Source of the DNA: Rhodococcus maanshanensis NBRC 100610
GTDB lineage: Bacteria; Actinomycetota; Actinomycetes; Mycobacteriales; Mycobacteriaceae
DNA length: 64,000 nt
Reading direction: 5' to 3'
Assembly (NCBI RefSeq): GCF_001894865.1
Contig: NZ_BCXA01000033.1
Span: 1 to 64,000 of the forward strand
Shown: piece by piece, positions 15,656-24,315 of the stretch
Numbering within the stretch: the stretch's first letter is position 1
Layout of the letters: every line of letters starts with the position of its first letter
The notes under the pieces: model-generated
What the model saw: only the letters and a program-made list of their open reading frames with translations
Told to the model about the DNA's origin: nothing
Databases searched by the model: none
Program-made: the position numbers and the translations under genes

Positions 15656-17289
15656 GTCTCCTTGCGGGACCGCGCGTTCAGCGCGGTCGCGCTGACCAGG
15701 CCGAGCGCCAGGAACCCGGACGCCACGAACAGCGAGGTGCGGGTCGAGTCGCCGAATCCCTCCGACAGCGCCGCGGTCACCTCGGGCCCGGACGGGCCGA
15801 GCTTGCCCTCCTCGCCCTGCTCGCGGAGCCCGGAGATGGTGCCGCCCGCGGAGTCCCTTGTCGCCGTGACGAGCTGTTCCTGCACCGGCGGCGGCACCGC
15901 CGTGACCGGCTCGAGGCTGTCGCTGAGGTTCTGCGCCAACGAGACCGAGAGCACCGCACCCAGCACCGCGGACCCGAGCGCGGCGCCGAGCTGGCGCACG
16001 GTGCTCTGCGTCGCCGAGCCCTGGCCCGACTTCTCCGCAGGGATGTCGGCGAGCACGGTCCCGGTCAGCTGCGCCGACGCGAGACCCAGGCCCGCGCCGT
16101 ACACCGCCAGCAGCACGGCGAGCAGCCACGGGGACACCGTCGCCGAGATGAACAGCGCCACCACGACCACGCCGACCGCCTCGAGCGCGAGGCCGAGGAT
16201 CACCGTCTTCGGCGCGCCGATCGCGCCTGCGACGTGCCGGGCCGCGGCGCCGGAGGCGAAGGCGCCCAGCGCCATCGCGGCCAGCACCAGACCTGCGCCC
16301 ATCGTGGTCAGGCCGAGCGCGTTCACGAGGAACAGCGGGAGCACCAACAGCAGGCCGAACTCGCCGATCGCCACGGTGAGCGCGGTCAGGTTGCCCCAGC
16401 TGAACGTCGGAACCGAGAACAGGCTCAGGTCGAGGATCGCGGACCGGTGGCTGCCGCGGGCCCGGTGCCGCTCCCAGACCACGAACAGCACGAGGCTCGC
16501 CAGGCCGATCGCGCCGACAACCGGGACCACCGACACCGGCGCGTCCGCGGGCCATTCGAGCCCGAACACGCTGAACGGAGCGATCGGCTTCCACCAGCCG
16601 AGGCTCTGCCCCTCGATCAGGGCGAAGATGACGCCGCCGAAGCCGATCGCACTGAGCAGCAGCCCGTCCACGTCGAGGCCGGGTTCGGTGATGGTGGCCT
16701 TGGTCTCGCGGACCGCGTACAGGGCACCGATGATCACCGCGATGCCGATCGGGACGTTCACGATGAAGATCCACGGCCAGGTGAAGTAGGTGGTGAGCCA
16801 GCCGCCGAGCAGGGGGCCGACCGCAGCCATGCCCGAGATCACCGCTCCCCACACGGCGAACGCCACGATCCGGTCCTTGCCGCGGAAGGTCGCGTTCACG
16901 CTGGAGAGGGTCGTCGGGAGCACGAATGCTCCACCGACGCCCTGGATGACGCGGGCGATGATGAGCGAGGTCGCGTTGGTGGCGAGCGCGGCGAACACGC
17001 TGCCCGCCAGGAACACCAGCACACCGAGGATGAACATGTTGCGGCGGCCGAGCCGGTCGCCGAGCCGTCCGGCCGTGAGCAGCAGGGCCGCGAACACCAC
17101 CGAGTAGACGCTGTTGACCCACTGGGCGTCGGTCAGGTCGAGATCGAGGTCGGTGATGATCACCGGCAGCGCGACGCCGACGATGGTGCCGTCCACCACG
17201 ATCATGGACAGTCCCGCGGCGAGCACCCCGAGTCCGATCCAGGCGCGCCGGTCGGCCCTCGGTTCCAAGTCGGTTGACTCGGTGGTCAT
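15652..17289 (-). CDS. MFS transporter, DHA2 (EmrB/QacA) family
   Basis: A 545-residue drug:H+ antiporter-type transporter with about 14 helices. The DHA2 marks are seen: DGTIVGVALPVI in helix 1, the loop motif GRLGDRLGRRNMFILG, and IQGVGGAFVLPTTLS. A large extracellular loop occurs near the C-terminus (residues about 455-510). The ATG 17289 follows GGAAGGGG. Members export dyes, antiseptics or antibiotics; the substrate cannot be predicted. No local regulator is adjacent; the plus-strand neighbour converges on it. Confidence 0.93.
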   Translation of the reverse strand: MTTESTDLEPRADRRAWIGLGVLAAGLSMIVVDGTIVGVALPVIITDLDLDLTDAQWVNSVYSVVFAALLLTAGRLGDRLGRRNMFILGVLVFLAGSVFAALATNATSLIIARVIQGVGGAFVLPTTLSSVNATFRGKDRIVAFAVWGAVISGMAAVGPLLGGWLTTYFTWPWIFIVNVPIGIAVIIGALYAVRETKATITEPGLDVDGLLLSAIGFGGVIFALIEGQSLGWWKPIAPFSVFGLEWPADAPVSVVPVVGAIGLASLVLFVVWERHRARGSHRSAILDLSLFSVPTFSWGNLTALTVAIGEFGLLLVLPLFLVNALGLTTMGAGLVLAAMALGAFASGAAARHVAGAIGAPKTVILGLALEAVGVVVVALFISATVSPWLLAVLLAVYGAGLGLASAQLTGTVLADIPAEKSGQGSATQSTVRQLGAALGSAVLGAVLSVSLAQNLSDSLEPVTAVPPPVQEQLVTATRDSAGGTISGLREQGEEGKLGPSGPEVTAALSEGFGDSTRTSLFVASGFLALGLVSATALNARSRKET

Positions 17290-17446
17290 GGGGGTGCCCC
17301 TTCCACGTGAACAGCGGGCGCCGAACGGCGCCACCACGATTCCATCATCGCCACCACCCCCCGTCGCCGCGAAATGCAGGGGGCGCGCCGAGTTTCATAC
17401 TTTCGATGGATTCGCCGCGGCGCCGAGCGGGATCCGGGCAGGTGCC

Positions 17447-17890
17447 CTACGCCTCCAGGAACGCCTTCATCCGCCCCAGCGTGGTCTCCATGCCCGCCCG
17501 CATCAGCGTGTCCCGGTCACGACCGAGCACCTTCGAGCGCTGCACGATCCGCACCCACAGCGCAGGCGTCCCGTAGATCTCCCTGGTCTCGGTGAGCCGG
17601 GTGCCTGCTCCGTTCGGCTCGATCAGGTAGCTCCAGCGCGCCTTCGGCTGGTCCGCCTCGAACGAGAACCGCTCGCCGGGAACCACATCGACCACCGTGC
17701 AGTGCGTGGTCCACCGCACCGGGCCGTGCCGGTTGCTGCCGGTGAAGGTCGCGCCGGCGGTCACCGGTTCACCGCCGGTCCACCGGCCGCCGGTGTTCTC
17801 CGGGCTGAACCGGCCCATGCCCGCGATGTCGGTGACCACATCCCACACCGCCGACGGCGTGGCCTCGATGAGAACGCTCGCGCGATCCAT
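17447..17890 (-). CDS. SRPBCC family protein (polyketide cyclase-like)
   Basis: A 147-residue START/Bet v1-fold protein. It opens with ASVLIEATPSAVWDVVTDIAGMGRFSPE, the standard first strand and helix of the fold, continues with ARWSYLIEPNGAGTRLTETREIYG, and ends in a long helix (METTLGRMKAFLEA). Such proteins bind small hydrophobic ligands. The ATG at 17890 lies 4 nt after the stop of gabD2, so it is the last gene of an operon with the dehydrogenase. Confidence 0.87.
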   Translation of the reverse strand: MDRASVLIEATPSAVWDVVTDIAGMGRFSPENTGGRWTGGEPVTAGATFTGSNRHGPVRWTTHCTVVDVVPGERFSFEADQPKARWSYLIEPNGAGTRLTETREIYGTPALWVRIVQRSKVLGRDRDTLMRAGMETTLGRMKAFLEA

Positions 17891-17894
17891 CCGG

Positions 17895-19448
17895 TCAGCG
17901 TCCGGGGACGTACTGCAGCACCTTGATGAAGGGCGCCAGCACCTTTGCCCACACCTTCGGCGGAAGTCCGCGCGGCCCACCGAGATTCAGCACCCGCGTG
18001 GTCGCGATGGTCTGCGACTCGGTGTACTTGAGCAGACCCTCGGGACCGTGCCTGCGGCCGACGCCGGACACACCCATGCCGCCCATCGGCGCCGCGGTGC
18101 TGCCCCAGGCGGGTGCGTACCCCTCGTCGACGTTGACGGTGCCTGCGCGGACCCGGGCCGCGATGGCCTCGCCCTCGGCCTTGCTGCCCGCCCAGACGCT
18201 GGCGTTGAGGCCGTACTCGGTGTCATTGGCCAGCCGGATCGCCTCGTTCACGTCGGGGACCGGGTAGATCGACACCAGCGGACCGAAGGTCTCGTTGCGG
18301 GCGCACTCCATCTCGTCGGTGACGCCGGTGAGCACCGTCGGCTCGTAGAAGAGCGGGCCCAGGTCGGGGCGCGCCTTGCCGCCCGCGACCACGGTGGCGC
18401 CCTTGACCACGGCGTCGTCGACGTGGCCGGACACGGTCTTGACCTGTGCCTCGGAGACAAGACTGCCCATCTCGATGCCGAACTCGTAGCCGGGGGCCAG
18501 GGTCATGTTCCTGACCCGCTCACCGAAGAGCTTGGTGAACTCGTCGGCGACCGGCTGCTCGACGTAGATCCGCTCGATGGAGATGCACAACTGGCCGGAG
18601 TTCGAGTAGCAGGCGCGGACCGCGGCATCGGCCACCTCGCGCAGGTTGGCGCCCTTGGTGACGATCATCGGGTTCTTGCCACCGAGTTCGGCGGAGAAGC
18701 CGATCAGCCGGCGGCCGGCCTGCTCGGCGAGCAGCTGGCCGGTTGCGGTGGATCCCGTGAACATCAGGTACTCGGTGTTCTCGACGATCGCGGTGCCGAC
18801 CACGGATCCGGGGCCGGGGACCACCGCGAACACCTCGCGCGGCAGCCCGGCCTGGTACATCAGGTCGACGCAGGCGAGCGCGCAGTACGGGGTCTGGCTG
18901 TCCGGCTTGATGACCACCGCGTTGCCTGCCATCAGAGCGGCGATGGCGTCGGACACCGCGAGGGTCATCGGGTAGTTCCACGGCGAGATGACGCCGACGA
19001 CGCCCTTCGGGTGATGGTGCACCACGGTCTTGGTGAGGCCGGGCAGCATGCCCTGGACCCGCTTCGGCTTGAGCGCCTTCGGCGCGAGCCGGGCGTAGTA
19101 CCGGGCGGTCATGGCGATGTCGAGGACCTCCTCCAGGGCGGCGGCCCTGGACTTGCCGGTCTCCGCCTGCGCCATGTCCATCAGCGCGTCGCGGTTCTCC
19201 AGCACCAGCTCGCGGTAGCGATGGAAGACGCGGGCGCGGTCGTCGGCGGAACGCTTGGCCCACTCCCGCTGCGCCACCCGGGCGCGCTCGATCGCGGCCA
19301 CCGCGTCCTCCGCGGTGCCGACCGGGACGGTCGTCAGTTCGCGGCCGGTGAAGGCCTCGACGACGGGGCGGGTCGGGCGGCTCGCCGCATCCGGGATGGC
19401 GATGAGGTCGGCGAGCCGCGCGAAGGTCGCGGCGGACGGAGCAGGCAT
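17895..19448 (-). CDS. gabD2: Succinate-semialdehyde dehydrogenase (NADP+), GabD2-like
   Basis: A 517-residue aldehyde dehydrogenase closely resembling GabD2 of M. tuberculosis (518 residues) from end to end, including the start MPAPSA and the end VLNLGGPRGLPPKVW. The catalytic Glu is in ELGGKNP and the catalytic Cys in NSGQLCISIER; the cofactor-site segments SPWNYPMTL and FTGSTATG are present. It oxidises succinic semialdehyde to succinate, bypassing the missing 2-oxoglutarate step or acting in GABA breakdown. A GGGG-type site precedes the ATG. It is followed by the SRPBCC gene and preceded by a fatty acyl ligase in the same direction. Confidence 0.93.
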   Translation of the reverse strand: MPAPSAATFARLADLIAIPDAASRPTRPVVEAFTGRELTTVPVGTAEDAVAAIERARVAQREWAKRSADDRARVFHRYRELVLENRDALMDMAQAETGKSRAAALEEVLDIAMTARYYARLAPKALKPKRVQGMLPGLTKTVVHHHPKGVVGVISPWNYPMTLAVSDAIAALMAGNAVVIKPDSQTPYCALACVDLMYQAGLPREVFAVVPGPGSVVGTAIVENTEYLMFTGSTATGQLLAEQAGRRLIGFSAELGGKNPMIVTKGANLREVADAAVRACYSNSGQLCISIERIYVEQPVADEFTKLFGERVRNMTLAPGYEFGIEMGSLVSEAQVKTVSGHVDDAVVKGATVVAGGKARPDLGPLFYEPTVLTGVTDEMECARNETFGPLVSIYPVPDVNEAIRLANDTEYGLNASVWAGSKAEGEAIAARVRAGTVNVDEGYAPAWGSTAAPMGGMGVSGVGRRHGPEGLLKYTESQTIATTRVLNLGGPRGLPPKVWAKVLAPFIKVLQYVPGR

Positions 19449-19529
19449 TTCATACCCCTACTGGTGAGTAGTTCTTGCGGTTACACACAACCTACCTGGT
19501 CCGTGGCCGGCGTCACAGGGGAGTGCGCC

Positions 19530-21119
19530 TCAGCCCTGCGCGACCGTCTCCTTGGCCCAGCGGTAGTCCGCCTTGCCGCTCGGCGACCGCACGATCGACG
19601 GCACCACCACGATCGACCGCGGGATCTTGTACCCCGCGACGTGCTCGCGGCAGTACTCGGCGATCTCGGCGGGGTCGGCGCCCTGATCGCCCTCGCGCAG
19701 CTGCACCACCGCGGCGACCCGCTCGCCGAACCGGGCGTCGGGCACCCCGGCGACGAGGGCGTCGACCACCGCCGGGTGCGTCTTGAGGGCCTGTTCCACC
19801 TCCTCGGGGAACACCTTCTCGCCGCCGGAGTTGATGCACATCGAGCCGCGGCCGAGCAGCACGATGGTGCCGTCCGCCTCCATCCGCCCCATGTCGCCGA
19901 GGATGGCCATCCGCACCCCCTCCACCACCGGGAACGTCGCGGCCGTCTTCTCCTCGTCGCCGAAGTACGCGACCGGCACGTGACCGCGGCGCGCGATGTA
20001 GCCCATCTCGTCCGAGCCCGGCGCGATGGCCCGGCCCCGCTCGTCGACGAGCAGCATGTTCGGGTTGGCCCTGATCCGCTTGGCGCCGTCGTCACCGAAC
20101 TCGACGACCCCGTCGTTGCCGGACTCGGAGGCGCCGAAGGCGTCCTTGATGACCAGCCCCGGCACCAGCTCACGCAGCCGGTCCTTGAGCTGCGGCGAGA
20201 ACAGCGCACCGCCGGAGCCGATCAGCTTGAGCGAGGACAGGTCGTACTCCCCCGCGTGCGCCGTCATGGCGTCCGCGATCGGCCCGGCGATGGCGTCGCC
20301 GACGACGGTGATGCCCGCGATCTTCTCGGCCTCGATCAGCCGCAGCACCTCGACGGGGTCGAAGCTGCGCGCGATCACCCGCGGCGCCCCCATGAGGAAG
20401 GCGGTCAGCAGCGAGTAGACCGCAGCCCCGTGCATGAGCGGCGGAATGAGCATCAGCACGGCCGGATTCGTGTTCGCCGCCGCGGCCTCGACCACCTCCG
20501 CCACGCTGGTGCGGGGTGGGCCGCTCAGGTTCGCGCCGGACAGCGCGGCGTAGAAGAAGTCCTCGTGCCGCCAGACCACGCCCTTTGGCATGCCCGTGGT
20601 GCCGCCGGTGTAGATGATGAAGTGGTCGTCCTGGCTGCGTGGCGGGAAGTCCCGATCCGGGGACTGCGCCGCCAGCGCCGCCTCGTAGTCGGCGCCGACC
20701 GTCAACAGGTGCCCCACGCCAGGGCAGCGCGACAGGGCGGCGGTGGCGGTCGGCAGGTACTCCTCCTCGACGATGAGGGCGACGATCTCGGAGTTGTTGT
20801 AGAGGTAGACCAGCTCCGCGTCGGTGTACCGGAAGTTGACGTTGATCGGCACCGCCCGGATCTTCAGGCAGGCGAGCAGGCCCTCGACGTACTCGATGCT
20901 GTTGCGCATGTGGATGCCGACGTGCTGGCCCGGCCGCACCCCGACCGACTGCAGATGGTGGGCGAGCCGATTGGCCCGCTGCTCGAGCTCCGCGTAGGTG
21001 CGGCGCTGTGACGTGCCAGGACCGGCGCCCGCGGGGTCCGGCGATCCGAAGATCAACGGCACGCGGTCGGGAATCGCGTCCGCGACCGCCTCGTACAGAT
21101 CGGCAATATTGAGCGACAC
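19530..21119 (-). CDS. Acyl-CoA synthetase (FadD19-like)
   Basis: A 529-residue adenylate-forming ligase that activates a carboxylic acid to its CoA thioester through an acyl-AMP. The P-loop motif is YTGGTTGMPKGVVWRHED, the A5 region FGASESGND, and the C-terminal motif GRGSMCINSGGEKVFPEEVE with the catalytic Lys in SPSGKADYRW. The overall sequence, with the start LNIADLYEAVADAIPDRV and the end RSPSGKADYRWAKE, is closest to mycobacterial FadD19, which activates C24 steroid side chains; the substrate here is an inference. GTG 21119 follows AAGGA; longer frames lack a site. Confidence 0.9.
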   Translation of the reverse strand: MSLNIADLYEAVADAIPDRVPLIFGSPDPAGAGPGTSQRRTYAELEQRANRLAHHLQSVGVRPGQHVGIHMRNSIEYVEGLLACLKIRAVPINVNFRYTDAELVYLYNNSEIVALIVEEEYLPTATAALSRCPGVGHLLTVGADYEAALAAQSPDRDFPPRSQDDHFIIYTGGTTGMPKGVVWRHEDFFYAALSGANLSGPPRTSVAEVVEAAAANTNPAVLMLIPPLMHGAAVYSLLTAFLMGAPRVIARSFDPVEVLRLIEAEKIAGITVVGDAIAGPIADAMTAHAGEYDLSSLKLIGSGGALFSPQLKDRLRELVPGLVIKDAFGASESGNDGVVEFGDDGAKRIRANPNMLLVDERGRAIAPGSDEMGYIARRGHVPVAYFGDEEKTAATFPVVEGVRMAILGDMGRMEADGTIVLLGRGSMCINSGGEKVFPEEVEQALKTHPAVVDALVAGVPDARFGERVAAVVQLREGDQGADPAEIAEYCREHVAGYKIPRSIVVVPSIVRSPSGKADYRWAKETVAQG

Positions 21120-21220
21120 GACCGAGATCCTTGCTTCAGATGAGATGGTTCGCGACCAGCTAACACGAATGATGTGCTCCCCGAGACGACTTCGCCATCC
21201 GCGTCTCGCCTCCCGGGAAC

Positions 21221-22093
21221 TCAGGGTCGGCGGGCCGCCCATCCGGTCCGGCTGCCCCGGAGCCTCAGGTCGCTGCGCCGCTGCAGCGAGCCGGGTCGGT
21301 CACCCCCCAGGAGCTGGTCGAGGGTGTCGAGGTCGTCGGCGGCCAGACTGTCGCCGAGGGAGGCGCGCACGCGAGTCAGGAATGTCTGCGCGTACCGCGC
21401 CATGCTCGCCTGCGAGGGACTCACGTCGAAGGTGAAGGTGCGCTGCTCGGCGATCTCGAACCCTGCCGCCTCCAGGTGCGGCCGCCAGTTCGGGTGCGCA
21501 TTCCAGTTCGCCCGGGCGATGGCCTCGTGGCACCGTGATTCCAGTCCGGGTCTGCCCACACCCACGTCATCGGGCAGGAAGCGCGGCAACGCGTCCATCT
21601 CGATGACCGCGAGCAAGCCGCCCGGGTTCAGGGCGTCGTAGATGTCGCGGAGCACCCGGTCCGGGTCGGCGACATGATGCAACGACAACGCGGCCCAGGC
21701 GACGTCGACCTCGCCGACCGCGGGCCAGCCTGCGTCGAGGTCGGCCTGCAAGACGCGCAGCCGGTCGACCAGACCGCCCTCGCGTGCCGATGCCAGGAGG
21801 CGCTCGAGCATCGCCTGCGACGAGTCAATCGCGATCAACTCGGCCTCGGGGAACCGGCGCGCGAGTTCCAGTGTGCCGGTGCCCGTCCCGGCACCGATGT
21901 CGGCGACCGCGCGCGGGGCGTCGGGGGCGAGCTGCCCCACCCAGTCCGTCACCTCACCCAGGCGAGCGCCGTGCACCTCCGCGTCCAGGTCCAGCATGTC
22001 CGCCAGGCCCGACTCGTCGTGGTGTCCGTGTTCGTGGTGATGGCCGTGTGCGTGGCCGTGGGTATGTCCATGCTGGTGGGAGTGCTGCGTCAT
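21221..22093 (-). CDS. Class I SAM-dependent methyltransferase with His-rich N-terminus
   Basis: A 290-residue methyltransferase. Residues 1-26 are an unusual His/Gly stretch (MTQHSHQHGHTHGHAHGHHH) that should bind transition metals. The methyltransferase core follows: motif I VADIGAGTGTGTLELARRFP, motif II acidic residue in LIAIDSSQ, motif post-I LQADLDAGWPAVGEVDVAWAALSLHHVADP, and motif IV GGLLAVIEMD. The target is unknown. It is divergent from the XRE-cupin regulator with 47 bp between the starts, so the regulator probably controls it. Confidence 0.87.
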   Translation of the reverse strand: MTQHSHQHGHTHGHAHGHHHEHGHHDESGLADMLDLDAEVHGARLGEVTDWVGQLAPDAPRAVADIGAGTGTGTLELARRFPEAELIAIDSSQAMLERLLASAREGGLVDRLRVLQADLDAGWPAVGEVDVAWAALSLHHVADPDRVLRDIYDALNPGGLLAVIEMDALPRFLPDDVGVGRPGLESRCHEAIARANWNAHPNWRPHLEAAGFEIAEQRTFTFDVSPSQASMARYAQTFLTRVRASLGDSLAADDLDTLDQLLGGDRPGSLQRRSDLRLRGSRTGWAARRP

Positions 22094-22120
22094 GGCTCCA
22101 CCCTAGGCGCGTCATGCGCA

Positions 22121-22142
22121 ATAGGCATACCATCTTGCCTAT
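22121..22142. promoter_or_regulatory. Inverted repeat between divergent methyltransferase and regulator
   Basis: A perfect 7-bp inverted repeat (ATAGGCA 22121-22127 with TGCCTAT 22136-22142, 8-nt spacer) fills the short divergent region and reaches the ATG of the regulator. This is a likely autoregulatory operator. Confidence 0.55.
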
Positions 22143-22737
22143 GACGCAAGAAGTCACCATGGACGCCATGATCCGGCAGCGCATCCGCGGCCTTCGCCTG
22201 GCCAGGGGCTGGTCGCTGGACGCCCTCGCGGCGCGCTGCTTCCTGAGCCCCTCCACCCTGAGCCGCATCGAGACCGGGCACCGCAGGATCGCCCTCGATC
22301 AGCTGGTCCCCATCGCCCGGGCCCTCGGCACCACCCTCGATCAACTGGTCGAGTCGGCGGACGACGAGGACGTGGTGATCCGTCCGCAGCCCGAACACAC
22401 GCCGGGGGTGACGACCTGGCTCCTCTCCCGCGACCGGGCCCTGCCAGGTGTGACCGTGGCGAAGATGCGCATCACCCCCGACCGTCCGACCACGGCGGAC
22501 CAGCTGGGGGTGCACCCGGGACGCGACTGGTTCACCGTGCTGTCCGGCACCGCCCGGCTGCACCTGGGCGAGCGAACACTGCTGGTCCAGGCCGGTGAGG
22601 CGGCCGAGTTCTCGACCATGGTCCCGCATGCCATCGGGGCGCACGGCGGCCCCGTGGAGATCCTCACCATCTTCGACCGGGACGGGGAACGAGCCCACCT
22701 GCACGGTCCGGACAGCGGTCCGCACCCGCACCCGTAA
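22141..22737 (+). CDS. XRE family regulator with cupin domain
   Basis: A 198-residue regulator. Residues about 9-68 are a Cro/C1 helix-turn-helix (IRQRIRGLRLARGWSLDALA, then FLSPSTLSRIETGHRRI). Residues 100-180 form a cupin barrel with a metal-ligand pattern (HPGRDWFTVLSGTARLHLG, then HAIGAHGG). The C-terminus is His-rich (HLHGPDSGPHPHP). Such regulators sense a small ligand or metal through the cupin. An internal ATG at 22159 (MDAMIRQ) is an alternative start. The His-rich tails of this protein and of the divergent methyltransferase suggest that the pair has to do with metals. Confidence 0.88.
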   Translation: MTQEVTMDAMIRQRIRGLRLARGWSLDALAARCFLSPSTLSRIETGHRRIALDQLVPIARALGTTLDQLVESADDEDVVIRPQPEHTPGVTTWLLSRDRALPGVTVAKMRITPDRPTTADQLGVHPGRDWFTVLSGTARLHLGERTLLVQAGEAAEFSTMVPHAIGAHGGPVEILTIFDRDGERAHLHGPDSGPHPHP

Positions 22738-22806
22738 CGGACCACACGCCCCGAAACCGTCGCGCTGCCCTCCCGACACGGTTGGTCCGGCGGCTAGCCT
22801 GGACTC

Positions 22807-24306
22807 ATGGACCCACCGGGTACCAGGTACGTCGAGCGCGACGGTCACGCGCTTGCCTACCAGGTCGTGGGCGAGGGCGACGTCGACGTGGTCTGGTATT
22901 TCGAGCTCAACATGCACCTCGACCTGCTGTGGACGGACCCGCAGATCCACTACCTGCTCGACCGGGGAACGACTTTTGCCCGCACGGCATACCTCCAGCG
23001 CCGCGGGGTCGGCCTGTCCGACCCGGTCGACCACATCCCCACCCTCGAACAACAGGCCGGTGACCTGCTCGCGGTCATGGACGAGATCGGGATGCGGTCG
23101 GCAACACTCGTCGGAGTCGCCAGCGCGTGTGGACCGGTGGCGCTCCTCGCCGCTCGAGCGCCCGAGCGTGTCGCCGGCCTCGTGCTCATCCAGGCGTTCG
23201 CCGAGCGCCTGCTCGGGACCGGGACACCGCCCGGTTGGGATCCAGCCGACATCGAGAGGTTCATCGGCGGGTGGCGATCGGCGTATGCACACTGGGGATC
23301 TGGCGCGAGCGTTCCGATGTGGGATCCGGCGGTGGACTCACCGTTCAACCGACGCCTGATGGCATTGCTGGAGCGCTGTACATCGACGCCCGCGACCGCA
23401 CAGGCGCACTTCGAACACATTCTCCGTGTGGGCTATTCCGAGGCCCTGCCCTCGATCCAATGCCCCACCCGAGTTCTGCTCGTGCCCGCGAGTCCGGTCT
23501 CGAGGGGGGCGTCGCGCCATGTGGCCGATTTGATCCCGAACGGCAGCTTCCATCTTCTGCCGCAGGCTCCTGCGGGCGCCTCGTTGGGCGAGGCCTGGGT
23601 GCCGATTCTCGATCACGTGGAAGTGGTCGCAACCGGAGAGCACCACCCGGGTCACGCCGACCGCTTCCTCGCCGCACTTCTGTTCACCGACCCGGTCGGA
23701 TCGACGGAGGTCCTGGCACGCATCGGCGACGACGCCTACCGCGATCTGCTGGCCGCGCACGAACGCAGCGTCCGAGTCGAGGTGGAGCAGGCGGGCGGAA
23801 GCCTGGTCAACGTCACCGGCGACGGCACCTTCAGCGTCTTCGACGGCCCGGTCGCCGCGATCCGCTGCGCCGAGCGGGTGCGCAGGGGCGCAAGGGAACT
23901 CGGCCTCGAGGTCCGCGCGGGGGTGCACACCGGCGACGTACAGCGCGCAGGCCCGGAGTTGACGGGGATGACCGTGCACGTCGGCGCGCGGATCGGAGCG
24001 GCGGCGGCAGCGGGCGAGGTGCTGGTCTCGCGCGCGGCCCGCGACCTGTCGATGGGATCCGGGCTCTCCTTCGTCGACCACGGGGAACGGAAGCTGAAGG
24101 GAGTGCCCGGGCGATGGCGGCTGTACGCCCTCGCCGGTGCCGATCACACACCACGGACCGTCTCGCGGAAGGCGCCGCGCCTGAGCCTGATCGATCAGGC
24201 CCTGCTCAGGACCGCCAGGCGGGCGCCGCAGGTGTTGCGGGCGGCGGTCAGCATGGCCTACGCGCGGCAGCGGTGGTCCTCCCGACAGGGTTGGTCCGGC
24301 GACTAG
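22807..24306 (+). CDS. Alpha/beta hydrolase-class III cyclase fusion, copy 1
   Basis: A 499-residue two-domain protein. Residues 1-270 have an alpha/beta-hydrolase fold (YVERDGHALAYQVVGEGD, RRGVGLSDPVDHIPTLEQQ). Residues about 285-450 form a class III adenylate/guanylate cyclase homology domain (LLFTDPVGSTEVLARIGD, GDGTFSVFDGP, VRAGVHTGDVQ, HVGARIGAAAAAGEVLVS). The usual GxSxG nucleophile elbow is absent (VGVASACG). In the cyclase domain both metal Asp residues and the Arg remain, but the substrate-selecting Lys is Asn (VNVTGD) and the transition-state Asn is His (VHVGAR). The first metal motif reads FTDPVGS instead of FTDIAGS. It is the most diverged of three tandem copies. A TAGCCT box 9 nt before the ATG suggests a leaderless mRNA. 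Confidence 0.9.
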   Translation: MDPPGTRYVERDGHALAYQVVGEGDVDVVWYFELNMHLDLLWTDPQIHYLLDRGTTFARTAYLQRRGVGLSDPVDHIPTLEQQAGDLLAVMDEIGMRSATLVGVASACGPVALLAARAPERVAGLVLIQAFAERLLGTGTPPGWDPADIERFIGGWRSAYAHWGSGASVPMWDPAVDSPFNRRLMALLERCTSTPATAQAHFEHILRVGYSEALPSIQCPTRVLLVPASPVSRGASRHVADLIPNGSFHLLPQAPAGASLGEAWVPILDHVEVVATGEHHPGHADRFLAALLFTDPVGSTEVLARIGDDAYRDLLAAHERSVRVEVEQAGGSLVNVTGDGTFSVFDGPVAAIRCAERVRRGARELGLEVRAGVHTGDVQRAGPELTGMTVHVGARIGAAAAAGEVLVSRAARDLSMGSGLSFVDHGERKLKGVPGRWRLYALAGADHTPRTVSRKAPRLSLIDQALLRTARRAPQVLRAAVSMAYARQRWSSRQGWSGD

Positions 24307-24315
24307 CCTGGAATC

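Noticed and set aside
17697-21011. 1104-codon open frame on the plus strand across gabD2 and the acyl ligase
   Set aside because: It spans two well-supported minus-strand genes and its product (Asp/His/Arg-rich) has no domain.
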